Shown here piece by piece: positions 1-11,092 of a DNA stretch of 43,155 nt. The notes below the pieces were generated by a model. The model had not been told where the DNA came from and ran no database searches. It was given only the letters and a program-made list of their open reading frames with translations. Position 1 is the stretch's first letter, and each line of letters begins with the position of its first letter. A program made the translations under genes and the position numbers. The stretch spans positions 730,246 to 773,400 of the forward strand of contig NW_019091442.1 in assembly GCF_001949145.1 (NCBI RefSeq), in the 5' to 3' direction. Source of the DNA: Acanthaster planci. Its lineage: Eukaryota; Echinodermata; Asteroidea; Valvatida; Acanthasteridae.

Positions 1-166
1 CCCCCAAATCTCCTGCCCTCATCCCACCCCCACATCTCAAGCCCCGATCCCGCCCTAAAATCTCCTGCCCCCACCCAGCCTTTAAATCTCCTGCCCCCAT
101 CCCGCCCTCGAATCATCAGACCCCTCCCACCTTCGAATCTTCTGCCCCCTACCCGCCCAGGACTAA
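1..166. repeat. C-rich minisatellite at window edge
   Basis: About six degenerate units of roughly 27 bp, each containing a variant of AATCTCCTGCCCCC followed by ATCCCGCCC. The array is cut by the window start, so its true length is unknown. The complementary strand is G-rich. Confidence 0.75.
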
Positions 167-497
167 TAACCACCCATACAATTATACAATCTTATGGCTG
201 AAAACAAATATATACAACATTAATGGTTCGTGCATGAGTCTTTTATGTAAACCTCGTTATTTTAAAGAGGCACTCACATTGGAGTGGTCCTTCAGAAACC
301 CACTATTTTGCAAAATATATTTACTAACAAAGTCGGAGGACTGGTCACTAATTTTAAATAACTTTTCAATAAATATATCAAATGTATTTTTGGTTAGATT
401 AGTTCGTTTTTAAGGTAGCATCAACCGTTCATAAATTACAGAAGCCTGGGTTTTCGGTTTTCGCTAAGACCTAAGAAATGGCGAAGTTCATAGTTAC

Positions 498-605
498 CTT
501 AAAGGATATCTGCATTCCATCCTTCTTTTGATCGCCTAGGGTAAGGTTGCCTGAGTGGAGATGTTCAGTGTCTGCAAATGTTTTCAGACGTTCGTGCTCC
601 ATACC
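498..605 (-). other. Candidate internal exon of an unidentified gene
   Basis: On the minus strand a pyrimidine-rich acceptor (TATCCTTTCAG) is followed by 108 bp that stay open in one frame (36 codons, phase 0 at both ends) and then a donor, AAG|GTAACT. The reading starts GMEHERLKTFADTEH and ends DGMQISFK. It is hydrophilic and exon-like, but I do not recognise the protein. It could belong to the same gene as the candidates near 1.5 and 2.6 kb. Those neighbours are not directly phase-compatible with it, so either exons are missing or some calls are wrong. Confidence 0.35.
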
Positions 606-1425
606 CTGAAAGGATACCCATAAAAATTCAGAACAATATCTGTATGAAAATAATTACCGCTAAAGTTTTTACCGTGTGACATATTACAAACACACGAAAA
701 CTGTGCATAAGGTATACATCTCTCTATACAAAGCAAAGAAAGGGAATTTTCAAACTCTTTTTTACTACTCAAATTCAATTTGACGAACTGGTTGACCAGG
801 CTTCATATGAAGAAGAGATATTTCTCACATTGCTTCCCCCCCCAAAAAAAATTAAAATAAAATTTCCTGCAAATGCAGGACTTCTCGATTGGAACGAATT
901 TATAACTCAAAAATTTCGTTTACGACTTTCATATCACAGCGGCAGCTATACGAGGCTACTGTATCCGGATACATGCAAAAGAAATCATGTCAATTTAGCA
1001 TGACCTGCATTCAAGGTCGTTGGCTGTGCAAATTTCACTACCAAAAATATGCATGTATTGTACACGCCCCTACGTACACAGCCTGGTATACAGACTAGAG
1101 GCTGGGAAACAGACTATAAAATATATAGACAACAACTACGAATTTCATCAGTGCATTCTCTTTAAGAACTCTATAAAGGAGTGAGTGAAAATTAAGTGTT
1201 GTCTGTAATGCGACAAGTTTGGTTTGGAATGGTTAATCTCAGGTTTTCAATAGCTACGTGAATTGTTTCGGTATTATGTCGGTAGGTGTGAGCTAAGGAT
1301 TCACGGTGTTTCAATATCTGAAGTTACCTGTTTTCACCCGTATTCAATCGCCAAACATAAAACCTTCAACCCTGCTTGATGGAAAGTTCCCATACGAATA
1401 GATCCCAATCTAAACATCCAACTAC

Positions 1426-1617
1426 CTGCCCAACTCTTCTACTACGATTGCCTCTGTGTTTTCCCCTGTACTTCTAAACCAATCACAGTAAAGTCTGTTC
1501 CATTTAAACCAAGCAAATGTGTTTGTTAGTAATTCTTCAAGTGACTTCTGCACTTCATACTTGTCAATCTCCTTTTCCTGATGTTTTTTGTGTAAGTTGA
1601 TCTTTGACTTCACCGGA
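1426..1617 (-). other. Candidate internal exon of an unidentified gene
   Basis: 192 bp open on the minus strand between an AG acceptor (GTGTTAG|T) and a donor (GGCAG|GTAGTT), with phase 2 at both ends. The reading is lysine- and glutamate-rich, then aromatic: it includes KSLEELLTNTFAWFKWNRLY. It looks like real coding sequence (amphipathic, low in rare residues), but the family is not recognised and the acceptor has a poor pyrimidine tract. Confidence 0.3.
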
Positions 1618-2586
1618 CTAACACGATTATTACTTCGTTTTAGTGAATTTATTTTGCATGTAGGCCTATGTATGTTTTATGGAATCTGTTTCTTCAATAG
1701 TAGTACGAGTGTTCCTGTGACAAAATTATCTTTATGATTATGTAAATGTTCCAGTTTCTAAACTTAATTTCAGAATGGCCGTATTAAATTTGAATGGCAT
1801 TTGGACCGCCTTGATTTAAACATTTTTTAAATGATTCATCACTGAAATAGGATAATTTCGTGGAAATGCCTACAATTACTCTTTATCATAAAACGTGAAA
1901 AGTTCTCCTGAAAACCGAAAGGGTAATGCTTGATTACGGGGGCATGCATAGTTTACTGTTGAGTCACCACATCTAATTTCTTTGTCACAATTCGCTCCCC
2001 TGCCCCCTGTATTCGCTGTTCACGGTCTCCATCATTGCCAAGGAAGTTTATAAAGTGCGGTATCCAGAAATGTTGGCATGCTCGATATTCAAATCTCGTA
2101 GTTGTGAGATTTATTGATTCCATTGAAATCCATCAAAGGGGAAGTACTGCTAATTCACATTACGAAGGATCCGACATCATGATGCAATATGAAACTACGC
2201 AAAGCAAGTCACTACACACGTTAACAAGAATGATAGAGCCCGCATTAATTTGACTTGAACATAAGTGAATGTGAATTAACGTTTACGGCTAAGTCTTGGC
2301 TTAAATTTTTTAATGCTACTGGCGATTATTATGCTTTGTCAACTTAATTAAGTCCTCCCAAATGCTGCCAGGGTGGTTTAATCTTTATTGATGAGAGTCT
2401 GTTTAAATCCATATGACCCTGCAGTACTGACCTTACAACAGTTTTCGGAGGACAACTCACAAGTTTCCGTCAATGACATTAAATTAATTAAGATAGCGTT
2501 TTAAAAGCGCAAATTTTTAGTAGGACATCATGGCTAAAAAAGGAAACCAGGTTATTAGCTTGAAACTGCAAACCTGTATAACTTAC

Positions 2587-2696
2587 CAGAAGTCACAATG
2601 AATTCAACAAGTGGACTACCGTACGTGATGCTCAACTGGTCTAATTCTTGATTTCGACTGAGGTATTTGCTCACGATGGTACAAAACTCTCGAACA
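2587..2696 (-). other. Candidate internal exon of an unidentified gene
   Basis: 110 bp on the minus strand between an acceptor (TGTGTAATCAG) and a perfect consensus donor (TCTG|GTAAGT). The open frame begins VREFCTIVSKYLSRNQELD and ends PLVEFIVTSG, entering in phase 2 and leaving in phase 1. A longer ORF continues through the acceptor, but that upstream part looks like noise. No domain was recognised. The next candidate downstream, at 1.4-1.6 kb, expects a different phase, so at least one intervening exon would be needed. Confidence 0.3.
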
Positions 2697-3718
2697 CTGA
2701 TTACACAGAATGTGCGGCTATGCAGGGTAGAATCAAATGAACGACTTGTCATCACGTACAATATCCTCAGTGTACATGTAGGCCTAATGGCCGATCTGAC
2801 GACTGACGTATGCGGAAACCATGTGAAAGAGTTCAGTTTTTCAAAGGTAGACCAGTGTGTGTGATTGTTGGTGCATTGTTGAAGGTCACAGTGCAACACG
2901 TATTTTCCCATACGCAATACTTGTTTTCGCTTCCGCCTGGGCTTTGTTTGCCTGAGTAGGCAAGTACAATAGCCTATGGTGAACTTGCACAAGGATGTTG
3001 CCAGTGCACCAGCGCGCATTCATGGCGGAAATAAACGAATGCTGTCATGTTCGGCTGTCTTGAACACCCAATGCATTTCACAGTCTATTGTTAACGTATT
3101 TTAGACCCAATTCACAGTCAGTTGCCGAAGAATTTTAGAGCAAGTTTAGGTCTACTCAAAATAGTTAGGACAGTAACGTTTTTAGGAAAGATCGAGGTCT
3201 GTCTCCTCCTGGGCGATGGCGGTGTTAAATGGAGAAGTCATTAGGAATCAAACAACAGCGATAGTCCCAAAATATTACAGGAACTCATTCAAAAATTGAA
3301 ATTCTCTCAATGTCAATGATTAGGGCCTATCCGTCCGCTTGAAATTGATGTGCAATTCGCATCATGCTGTTGAATTGTGTTTTGAAGAAGCACTGGAAAA
3401 GGTTCAGGAGCTGAGTTTACGGTCTGCTGATCCTAGAGCTGCCTGGTTCTCTTTTCTATCTACAATTATTGTTTAAGCTTCAATAGACACTTACTGTTTG
3501 AAATTCTCATTTGGAAGCCATTTTCAATTAGGGAATAAAATGACATTTTCATTGCAGCATATGGTAATCTCAATAGACCTAACGGAAAAGCAATATAGGC
3601 CTACGTCGTCTTTTGTAATCAAGATAATCTCCGCAAACACATCATCGGATTTAACTAAAATCTTCAGTTTTAAACGATTTCCCTGTTAATCGTTTTAGGA
3701 GAAACAAATATCACTTTT
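2697..3718. other. Intergenic or intronic stretch, nothing firm
   Basis: Unique-looking AT-rich sequence with a few palindromic TAGGCCTA-type words. A short plus-strand frame at about 3327-3477 reads AVELCFEEALEKVQELSL before a stop. It is exon-like in composition, but no splice sites convinced me. Confidence 0.4.
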
Positions 3719-3787
3719 GGTTGGGTTTTGTTTTATTTATTTATTTTTTTTTATTTATTTATTTTTTGTTGTTTTTTGGGGGGGGGC
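3719..3787. repeat. T-rich simple repeat (TTTA)n ending in a G run
   Basis: Low-complexity T-rich sequence with TTTA units closing in about nine G residues. It immediately abuts the end of the BEL/Pao remnant. It could be a poly(A)-like tail read on the opposite strand or simply a microsatellite. Confidence 0.8.
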
Positions 3788-3844
3788 ATCGTTTGAAGAC
3801 ATTCATCACTGAGCCCGAGTCAGGAGACTATGCAGTAACACTGT

Positions 3845-5118
3845 GAGTGGAGATTCCTGTGCAGTGGCTGAATGGGCCGATACGTTTGTGGCTGTCTCTC
3901 CTGCACTGAGAGAAGGTGAAGACATGCTGGTCTGCCAATTCTAGGCCTATGCCCTGGATCTTTCTCCTCTGTCTCCTGGTCTCGGACTCCTCGGTCGTTT
4001 GGTTTCTCCATTATTAAAGATTCTCGCGTAGCCTGAATCAAATAACTTCTGAAAATCCACTTCCTTGTGGATCTTAGGTGCGATTCATGTTAGGAGAACT
4101 ACTTCTTTACAAGCATGGAACTCATTGTTTCACTTCTACGTAGGGATGTGGCATAGCGTAGAACATCTCCGTCTTTGGTGCAAACTGTTTTTTTTTCTTC
4201 AGGCAGTTCCAATGCATACTGGTCCTGCTTGGAACGGGATACAATCCTCTCAATGGTACATGTAATGGATCACATCGGCTTTCCACAATCTCTCGACATG
4301 GGGTTCGATTTCTTGACAGTTAGTGATCTTGAAGCACTGCTGCTCATTGAATTTTTCATTTCCATAGGTTACAGTGGGATGATGAGATTGGAGCAGTTGG
4401 AGCCAATTAGGATCAACTGCGTTACATTACTGATCAAACTTAGAGGCCGCGTGCAACTCCGCGTAGGTGACATGTGGCCAACGCTTTTGCAGAGCTGTAT
4501 TGGATAGGTGTATTTTAACAGGCGTAAACTGTCGGTGGTGAAAGCTCCTTTAATGGTGTACTTGGTGTCAGGAAAGGCCCTTGGGGACAGTTAGATATTT
4601 ACCAATTGACCTTCGTATCGGAAAGGCAGTTGTTGAACTGTCGATAGAAAGATACCCTTCTCCCCGATGAGGTTAGTTGCTGGAGTGCAGGGTTGAGCAC
4701 CATTGTTCGTATGGGTACACTTTTCAACGGCCTTTAACGTGACATTGTGAAGACGAAGATAAGTCATCAAGGTCCAGATAAGTCATCTAGGTGGTAACTC
4801 CAACGGTGTCTGAGAATCTGCTGGCCCCCTACTGAATAGCGTCTTGCACACATGGATCTCCTTGCAGATGTTGCATGGTTTGGGGATTTGGGGATTTTTA
4901 GTGGGGATAGACTGTTCAAGTTAATGGGTACGCAAACGTGTCGAGCATGTTGATTTTTCCTTAAGCCACATTTGCTTGTGCGTGAGTGGCTTAAATTCAG
5001 TGCAACCATTTAAGTGGTCATGCTTGTTGCATTGTGGACAGAAGACTCTACGTTTGTCCTTTGATGATGTCTGCTGTGGAGATGATTTTCCAATTGTCTG
5101 TCTTCTGTCATCAGCCAT
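3845..5118 (-). mobile_element. BEL/Pao LTR retroelement remnant (gag end to start of RT)
   Basis: Read on the minus strand, conceptual fragments appear in the order expected of a BEL/Pao polyprotein but in shifting frames with stops. First comes a gag zinc-knuckle region (CPQCNKHDHLNGC, then FKPLTHKQMW, about 4.95-5.05 kb). Next is a PCNICKEIH segment (about 4.85-4.9 kb), then a degraded protease-like stretch. Last are DQYALELPEEK, DGDVLRYA and LFDSGYARIF segments (about 4.0-4.25 kb), which correspond to the linker just before the reverse transcriptase. The RT core, RNase H, integrase and LTRs are not visible, so this is a 5'-internal fragment truncated near 3.84 kb. The assignment rests on my recognition of the motif order; the family is long dead here. 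Confidence 0.6.
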
Positions 5119-8100
5119 GAAAACAGCGGTGGGCTGAATCCCTGTCTTAAGGGGAACCTGTCTAAATTTCTTCTTCTCTTGTCAAGAATGATTTTCTTTC
5201 TAGACCATTTGCTACTTAACCAGCGATCTGCTTTGCCCTCGATTGTACTTGCAACTCCTCCTCAAGATGGCGAAGGGTCCGGCCCCCAGCGGGACCAAGA
5301 AAGGGCGCAATTTTCCTGCTAACAGAGGTTCCTTCAACTACACATCGCTGGTTCACGAACAACTTTAAAACGCAAGCGTTGCAGTTGGTTCATCGAGGAA
5401 AACTGTCTGTACTTGATGCTCAGATAGTTAGAAATGATCATGGATTTAAGGCTTGCAGTGGACCATACATGGAAAACTTATTTTGGGATGAAATACCAAT
5501 CTTTAAGAAACTGCAATTAAATAACTGGAAAGGTGGAACTGAAATCAGTAATGAAAACTTGGGAATATGGAACAGGAAACCATGGTGAATGGGGAATAAA
5601 AAAATAAAACGCTAATAAATTTTCTGGAATATAGGCCTACCAACACTTACCCACGGGGCCACAGTGGCGTATCCAACGGGGGAGGGCAACTTGCCCCCCT
5701 GGCGACGGACTTATTATTCTTATTATTAACTGAGATTACTTCATAGGCGATTAGGAAAGAAACTAGTCGGTATATTTATTTATCAAATAAATAGTCTATA
5801 TTTTTTTCTCCCCGATTATTACGCTGAATGAGCCCGAAAGTGCACTTGCGTTTTGAATTTGCCCCTTACTCCAAAAGCTGGATATGCTAGTACTGGGCAA
5901 TACCTGAAATGAACATAAAACGTTACAACGATTATCCCAGAATAGGCAAAACATGTACTCCAAAATCATCTTGTATTATAGAGACTAAAGAAATACATGG
6001 GTGTACTCACAATTATTGTGAATAACACCCAGTAAGACAAACATTTGAGGTATACTGGGCAGAGATTTGTACGGTGAACGTGATTCAGGGCGGAACGTAC
6101 AATCAAAAAACAAACAAACTATCGAGAGCACCCTACTGATTTCCGCTTGGCCATCCATACCTCTCCGGGAGGGAGTTAGTCTGCAAGCCAAACGGGGAGT
6201 TTTATTCTAGAGGGCCTTTATTTCATCCTGCAGCTATTCAATACGATTTGCTGCCACCAAAGGTAGCTTTCTGGTGACTTGCAGTAAGGGTGATCGCGAG
6301 TCACCTCCACATTGCTTGTTTCCTCTAGTGACAAGAGTGATTCTTTAATCTTGGTGCGCACTGGTACTTCTTGCTTTGAGTGTGATTCTGATGTGTTGTG
6401 CTGCTTCTGAACAAAAACAACTCTGTTATGATTAGATAAACGAACAGAGATACGGCCTTTGTATTACACATAATTGTAATGAAAATTACTATAGGTTTTT
6501 TCTGGCCAATTTCAGCAAACTAGCGTTCACTTTAGTAAGAGGCCCATTTAAAATTCGTTTCAAAACAATGCTTCTTCATATAAGCATTTGAAAATCTAAA
6601 GAACTCATTCGGTTACGTGGTTTGACATTCTGGTAGATAAATACATTAATTCAAACTCGTTTCAACTATTCGTTTCATTCATTCAATTTTGTTGAAGGCC
6701 TCAGAAAGAGGTTGATCGGGAATTCGATTTAATCAAAGGCAAACTGCTATCGCATATGTACATTCAAATTGGTTTCTTTATTATGGTAAGCTTTGCGCTT
6801 TCTCATTCGTAGTTGCCTACAATTATAAAGCTAATCAACTTTGTCGGCTCCACGGGATCCCCCCAATGCAGACCACGCCCTCAAAAAGGACACTTCCGCC
6901 ACAACACACACTGAGAAGTCTTCCTAGAAAGGTTTCCATCTGATTTATACTGAAGACTAAAAAAATAGATTGAATAAGGGATCGCTTTATCCACGAATAA
7001 ATCTGAGACAATTTGGGCACATGGTGCAGCGTGGGCCGTTGTAATGGACATGGTCCCTCGCCGCTGGATTTTAATTTAACTGTTCTTTCACCATTAAGCC
7101 CAACGAATACACCAAATAGAGGGCGCTGATGAAGGGAGGATCATGTGACTAGACTGCCTCCAGAGGAGAGTCACGGACCTGTACGATGAAATCTAGACTC
7201 GCTCTGCAATCAGCTTATAGAGTCATTGAATCCACTCACGGTCATTTTACCGAGCCGAATACAAAGCTTTCCTGACAATGCCCGCCTTTGTTCTTCCTGA
7301 CGTCAATAGAAGGGAACCAACCTACACTTATGTGTTCGGCTCGATGGCCGCTGGTTGGCTTCTTTTTCATACAAAGGCGTTGCAAGTCCAGGTTTTTTTT
7401 TATATACGTCCGTGAGTAGAGTAGCTAGTATTTTTTCCCAGAGTCAGGCTGGAGTCAGAAACGACAATAAGGCGTTATAAAATGATTGCATACATTGTTT
7501 ACAATAGTATTGGTGCACGACCGTCAGTTATTTTTCGATTGTTCTCCCCTTTTTTTACGTTGCCCGATCTGTGTCTGTTACGTGTGCTGTGTGCAGCAAG
7601 TGCAACTACTGGGACCTGAATAAATTTAAGGGGCTATTGCAAGACTACGCCACTTTAATACAACTCATACTACGAGATAAACGATTCATCCTTGGAACTG
7701 ACCGTTAGTTCTGCAAGAAACTCTTACTCCATCACCAAATGGTCCCTAAACCTACCTAACCAAGCCCCTCAACGACATACTCACCACTCAGAACTTAAGC
7801 ACTTCACATTAAGCTAGGCGATTTTGTAGCCAAACCCTAAGCAAGATTTATGATCTTTAATAGATGGATTTCACATTAGCGCCGTCTGCGCATATCCGCA
7901 TCGAAACCGAGGCTCCCTGTGTTCAAATTTGTCGCGCGCGCCCGCCAGTAGGCCTACAGTAGGCCTACATGCAGTATCCGGTTCGTAAGTGTGATACCAA
8001 TTCAGTTTAAACCACGCCCACTGCACAAGATACACGGCCATCCCAGGTTCGTTAGTTCGCAGTAAATTGCCATTATTTTTTCTTTTGATTTCACGTGTTG

Positions 8101-8298
8101 AGTCATCCTGAAAGACTTATACACAAAAATTTCCAGCCTGAAAAGTCTAAATTTAACATAACTTTATGTATTTTGTTTCTTAAGTCCTTACTTTCAATCG
8201 TCTGATCGAATTAAGACTTGAAGTTGACACATACAGCCTCGTTTTCAAACGCGGAAGTGCGCAGATCGACGCTAAAAGCGTCATATTGGGATCCCTCT
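5119..8298. other. Intergenic, no gene recognised
   Basis: No convincing exon or RNA gene. A GC-rich patch at about 5660-5710 (GTGGCGTATCCAACGGGGG followed by a C run) resembles debris common in invertebrate repeats. A frame from the ATG at 5269 opens with MAKGPAPSGTKKG but stops after 33 codons. CpG is well represented, and two adjacent AGTAGGCCTAC words lie at 7950-7970. Confidence 0.4.
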
Positions 8299-8358
8299 AT
8301 ATCACCATAGACCTGAAGGAGAAAATTTGTATTTTCTCCTTCAGGTCTATGATATCAC
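8299..8358. mobile_element. 46-bp perfect palindrome flanked by 7-bp direct repeats
   Basis: Arms 8306-8326 and 8331-8351 are exact reverse complements (21 bp each) around a 4-bp TTGT loop. The hairpin is bounded on both sides by ATATCAC (8299-8305 and 8352-8358), which reads as a target-site duplication. This is either a minimal fold-back or MITE-like insertion, or a hairpin left by another process. There is no coding capacity. Confidence 0.6.
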
Positions 8359-10928
8359 TTGTGCGCGCCTTTTAAAGCCTCACGAGCCGGCCGCTGCTGC
8401 GATTACGCTTGTGCGTGGAATAAAATTGTAGCCTTGAGTAGAGGAAAACTGCAATGCCAAAGCTGTACAGAGAGTGCAAGTCTCGCTGACCATAAATGAT
8501 GCAGAAATGGAATCGACCTCTTTGTGTGAACACCATTTGAAAAAGTGCTGTGATTCCCGTCATTTTTGCTAGTTGAGACTCTCCTACTGCCTGCCATGGC
8601 TGAACCTTCGCAAAGCCTGCTGCTCTGAAGGACAGTTTGAAAGCAGAGAGATAGAGCCTGTCAAGATCTGGAAACAGGTTATTGTGAGCAGGTCCGGATC
8701 GGTCTGGAAGAAAAACTGGCTGGTGGATTAGGAGATCCAGGAGCCAGGTATTAAAACACTATTCGATTGTGCCCGAATGGAGCAGTTAAGAGTTTTGCAT
8801 TCTTCCTACTGGTCGACTTCAGTAAAAAAAAAAAAAAAGATGATTTTGCGGGGAGACCGGAAGCCAGGAAACCCGCTATAATATTCTGTCCAAAACCTTT
8901 GTTCTTCATTGTTTGTATTTTCGATAACACAAGTTTCCAGTTTAGAGCCTACATTTATAACAAGGTTATCTGCGAAGTACGGCCTCATGACTGACAAGTC
9001 ATCAGTGCGCCCGTTGGAAAAAAAGGGCGAGTTGGGCGAGCAGCGTTTGGAGTGATGTAATGATCTTTGTTCCCTGGAAAAGCTTGCGCATACGAACTAG
9101 AAATGCATTTTGTAGGTACTGGAGGTGAAGCATTAGGTGTCGGATGTGAGGTATTTTTGCAACAGAACGATAATACTAAACATGCATACAGGGTGACAGA
9201 GGAGGCGTTCGTCAAATCTATTTAATTTCTTTATAGGGAAAAAGAAAAAGAGAATAAAAATTTAGCATAACATAAAGAATACAAATGAAACTGTAAGCAT
9301 TAGCAAAGTTTAACAGGGAAGAGGGTTTACCCCCAAAATTCAGTCTTTAAAGATTTCTTTCCAAGTGAATGCCAATGTTGCCTGAAATAGTTGATGCAAC
9401 TCATTCATTCAAAGTTTTTCCTAACAAAATTTATCCTGAAAAGTCAGCTTCAAAATAACATACTCCAAACCACACATCTGAAAGCAGTTACTGCAACATA
9501 CATGAAGGAGGAAAAGACTAAAATGAAAAATCTAATAAAGCAACTACAACTTAAACATCCTTCCGTACTTCCAACGTCAATATATATCTCATATAATAAA
9601 AAATGTCCAACAATGAAAAGCGTCCAACAACTTTAGTGGCCGATTTAACTACACTGGCACAATGCCCTACATGGTTGGTCAGCACACGGTCTTAAATGCA
9701 GGCAATATGGATGCCATATACCTTTGCATTAGAATGTAGGCAATACTTATGCTGATGTGACCTTCAGATTTTACCTGTGAATCAAAGTTTAATACATAAA
9801 ACCTAAAAGACCAAAGTCCTGCAATTGCTTGACACTTTTTGACACAATATTGGGTGTGCAAGCATGGCATACATAGTGTGGACCTCTACATAAAAGAAGT
9901 CCACAATACATGTAATGTAGGGTATGATGGCGTGTGGACTCGTACACGTCCACACAATGTTTTCCCCTCTCTGAAAAAGTTTCAGAGGCATTTTGGAGTC
10001 AAAATTATCCGTGACAAAATACGGAGGAATTTTGGAGGAATATCCACACTTTGTAAAACAGGTATGGGTGATTATGCTTGTGACCATTTTGTGCATACGT
10101 GAATATTTGCAAAAGTGATTTCGTAACAAACTTTAATGCCGTCTTCTTTTTAAGGCAGATTACATTATGTATTTTAATCACTGAATTACAAACCACAACA
10201 TGATTGTTATAGAAAGTGAAAAAGTCACAAAAATAAAACAACATAAAGATATACTATGAAAAATATCGCCATTAAGCATTTGATGAAAGCATTACCCAAA
10301 ACAATGTATGACAGAAGTGCTTCCTAGAAGCTTCAATGACAAAAATATAAATGAAAGGTATGCATGTACACTAATTAATTGGAAAAGAAAAGACAATGCA
10401 ATGATATTAATGGACAGATCATGAACATAAACTGTGATACACATGCACAAAGGTCATAAAAAGACTTCATTCCCATGAAACATGGCTGAGACACAAGTTT
10501 CCTTCACATACACTTCTCAGAGAAACAACATTAAAACAAGAAAAATATGTCCACATACATCGACATGTAAATATCATTACATGTAACTGGCCAAGCTAAA
10601 AAATGTTACGAAGTCAGTTTAATTGTAACCCCTTAGGGTGTGCGTAAAATCGTATTGAAATTGGAGGATTTGGGACTGTTAGGGATAGGAAATGTATTTA
10701 ACAACACACGTGTGATATTTACCTGTCATACCAAAACATGTTTTCAAATTTTCTAAAAGGTTTCCAAATCATTGAGAGCCAAGATTCTACTCCACCTACA
10801 AAGTTCCTACTCATAAACTGTCAGACTAGCATCTTCTACCTGCAAAAAGGATCATGGTCCATCAAATATAACATTTCTTCTGTGTTTAAGGGAGTGTTTA
10901 AACAGGAAGTCCAATGAGTGTTAATATT
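8359..10928. other. 3' flank of OAT, no gene recognised
   Basis: Contains a 16-base A run near 8825-8840 and otherwise AT-rich sequence. From about 9.2 kb CpG becomes scarce, as in the OAT gene body, so the OAT transcript may extend well past its stop codon. An ATTAAA word on the minus strand (10618-10623) is one possible poly(A) signal about 0.3 kb after the stop. It is not decisive. Confidence 0.4.
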
Positions 10929-11092
10929 TCACTGAAATGATAACACTGTTTTGCAGATGATGTCCAAACATTCATAAAGCTGTTCTTCAGTCAAGACAAG
11001 TGGGGGAGCAAAGCGGATGATGTCACCATGGGTAGGCTTTGCCAATAGTCCATTGTCACGAAGCTTCAAGCACACTTTCCAGGCATCAAATG
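10929..11092 (-). CDS. OAT: OAT terminal coding exon 8 (residues 376-429)
   Basis: Acceptor TTTTTCCCCCAG|CA completes the split codon for A376, then [34 protein letters not shown] carries R402, and the exon ends at SFQ and a TGA. It matches the usual OAT C-terminus, so the gene is complete here despite the long preceding intron. Confidence 0.95.

Noticed and set aside
2555-3019. 154-codon minus-strand frame
   Set aside because: Only the part 2587-2696 has splice-site support; the rest is Cys/Arg/Ser-rich noise without a family.
5269-5370. ATG frame reading MAKGPAPSGTKKG
   Set aside because: Stops after 33 codons, with no donor before the stop and no homolog recalled.
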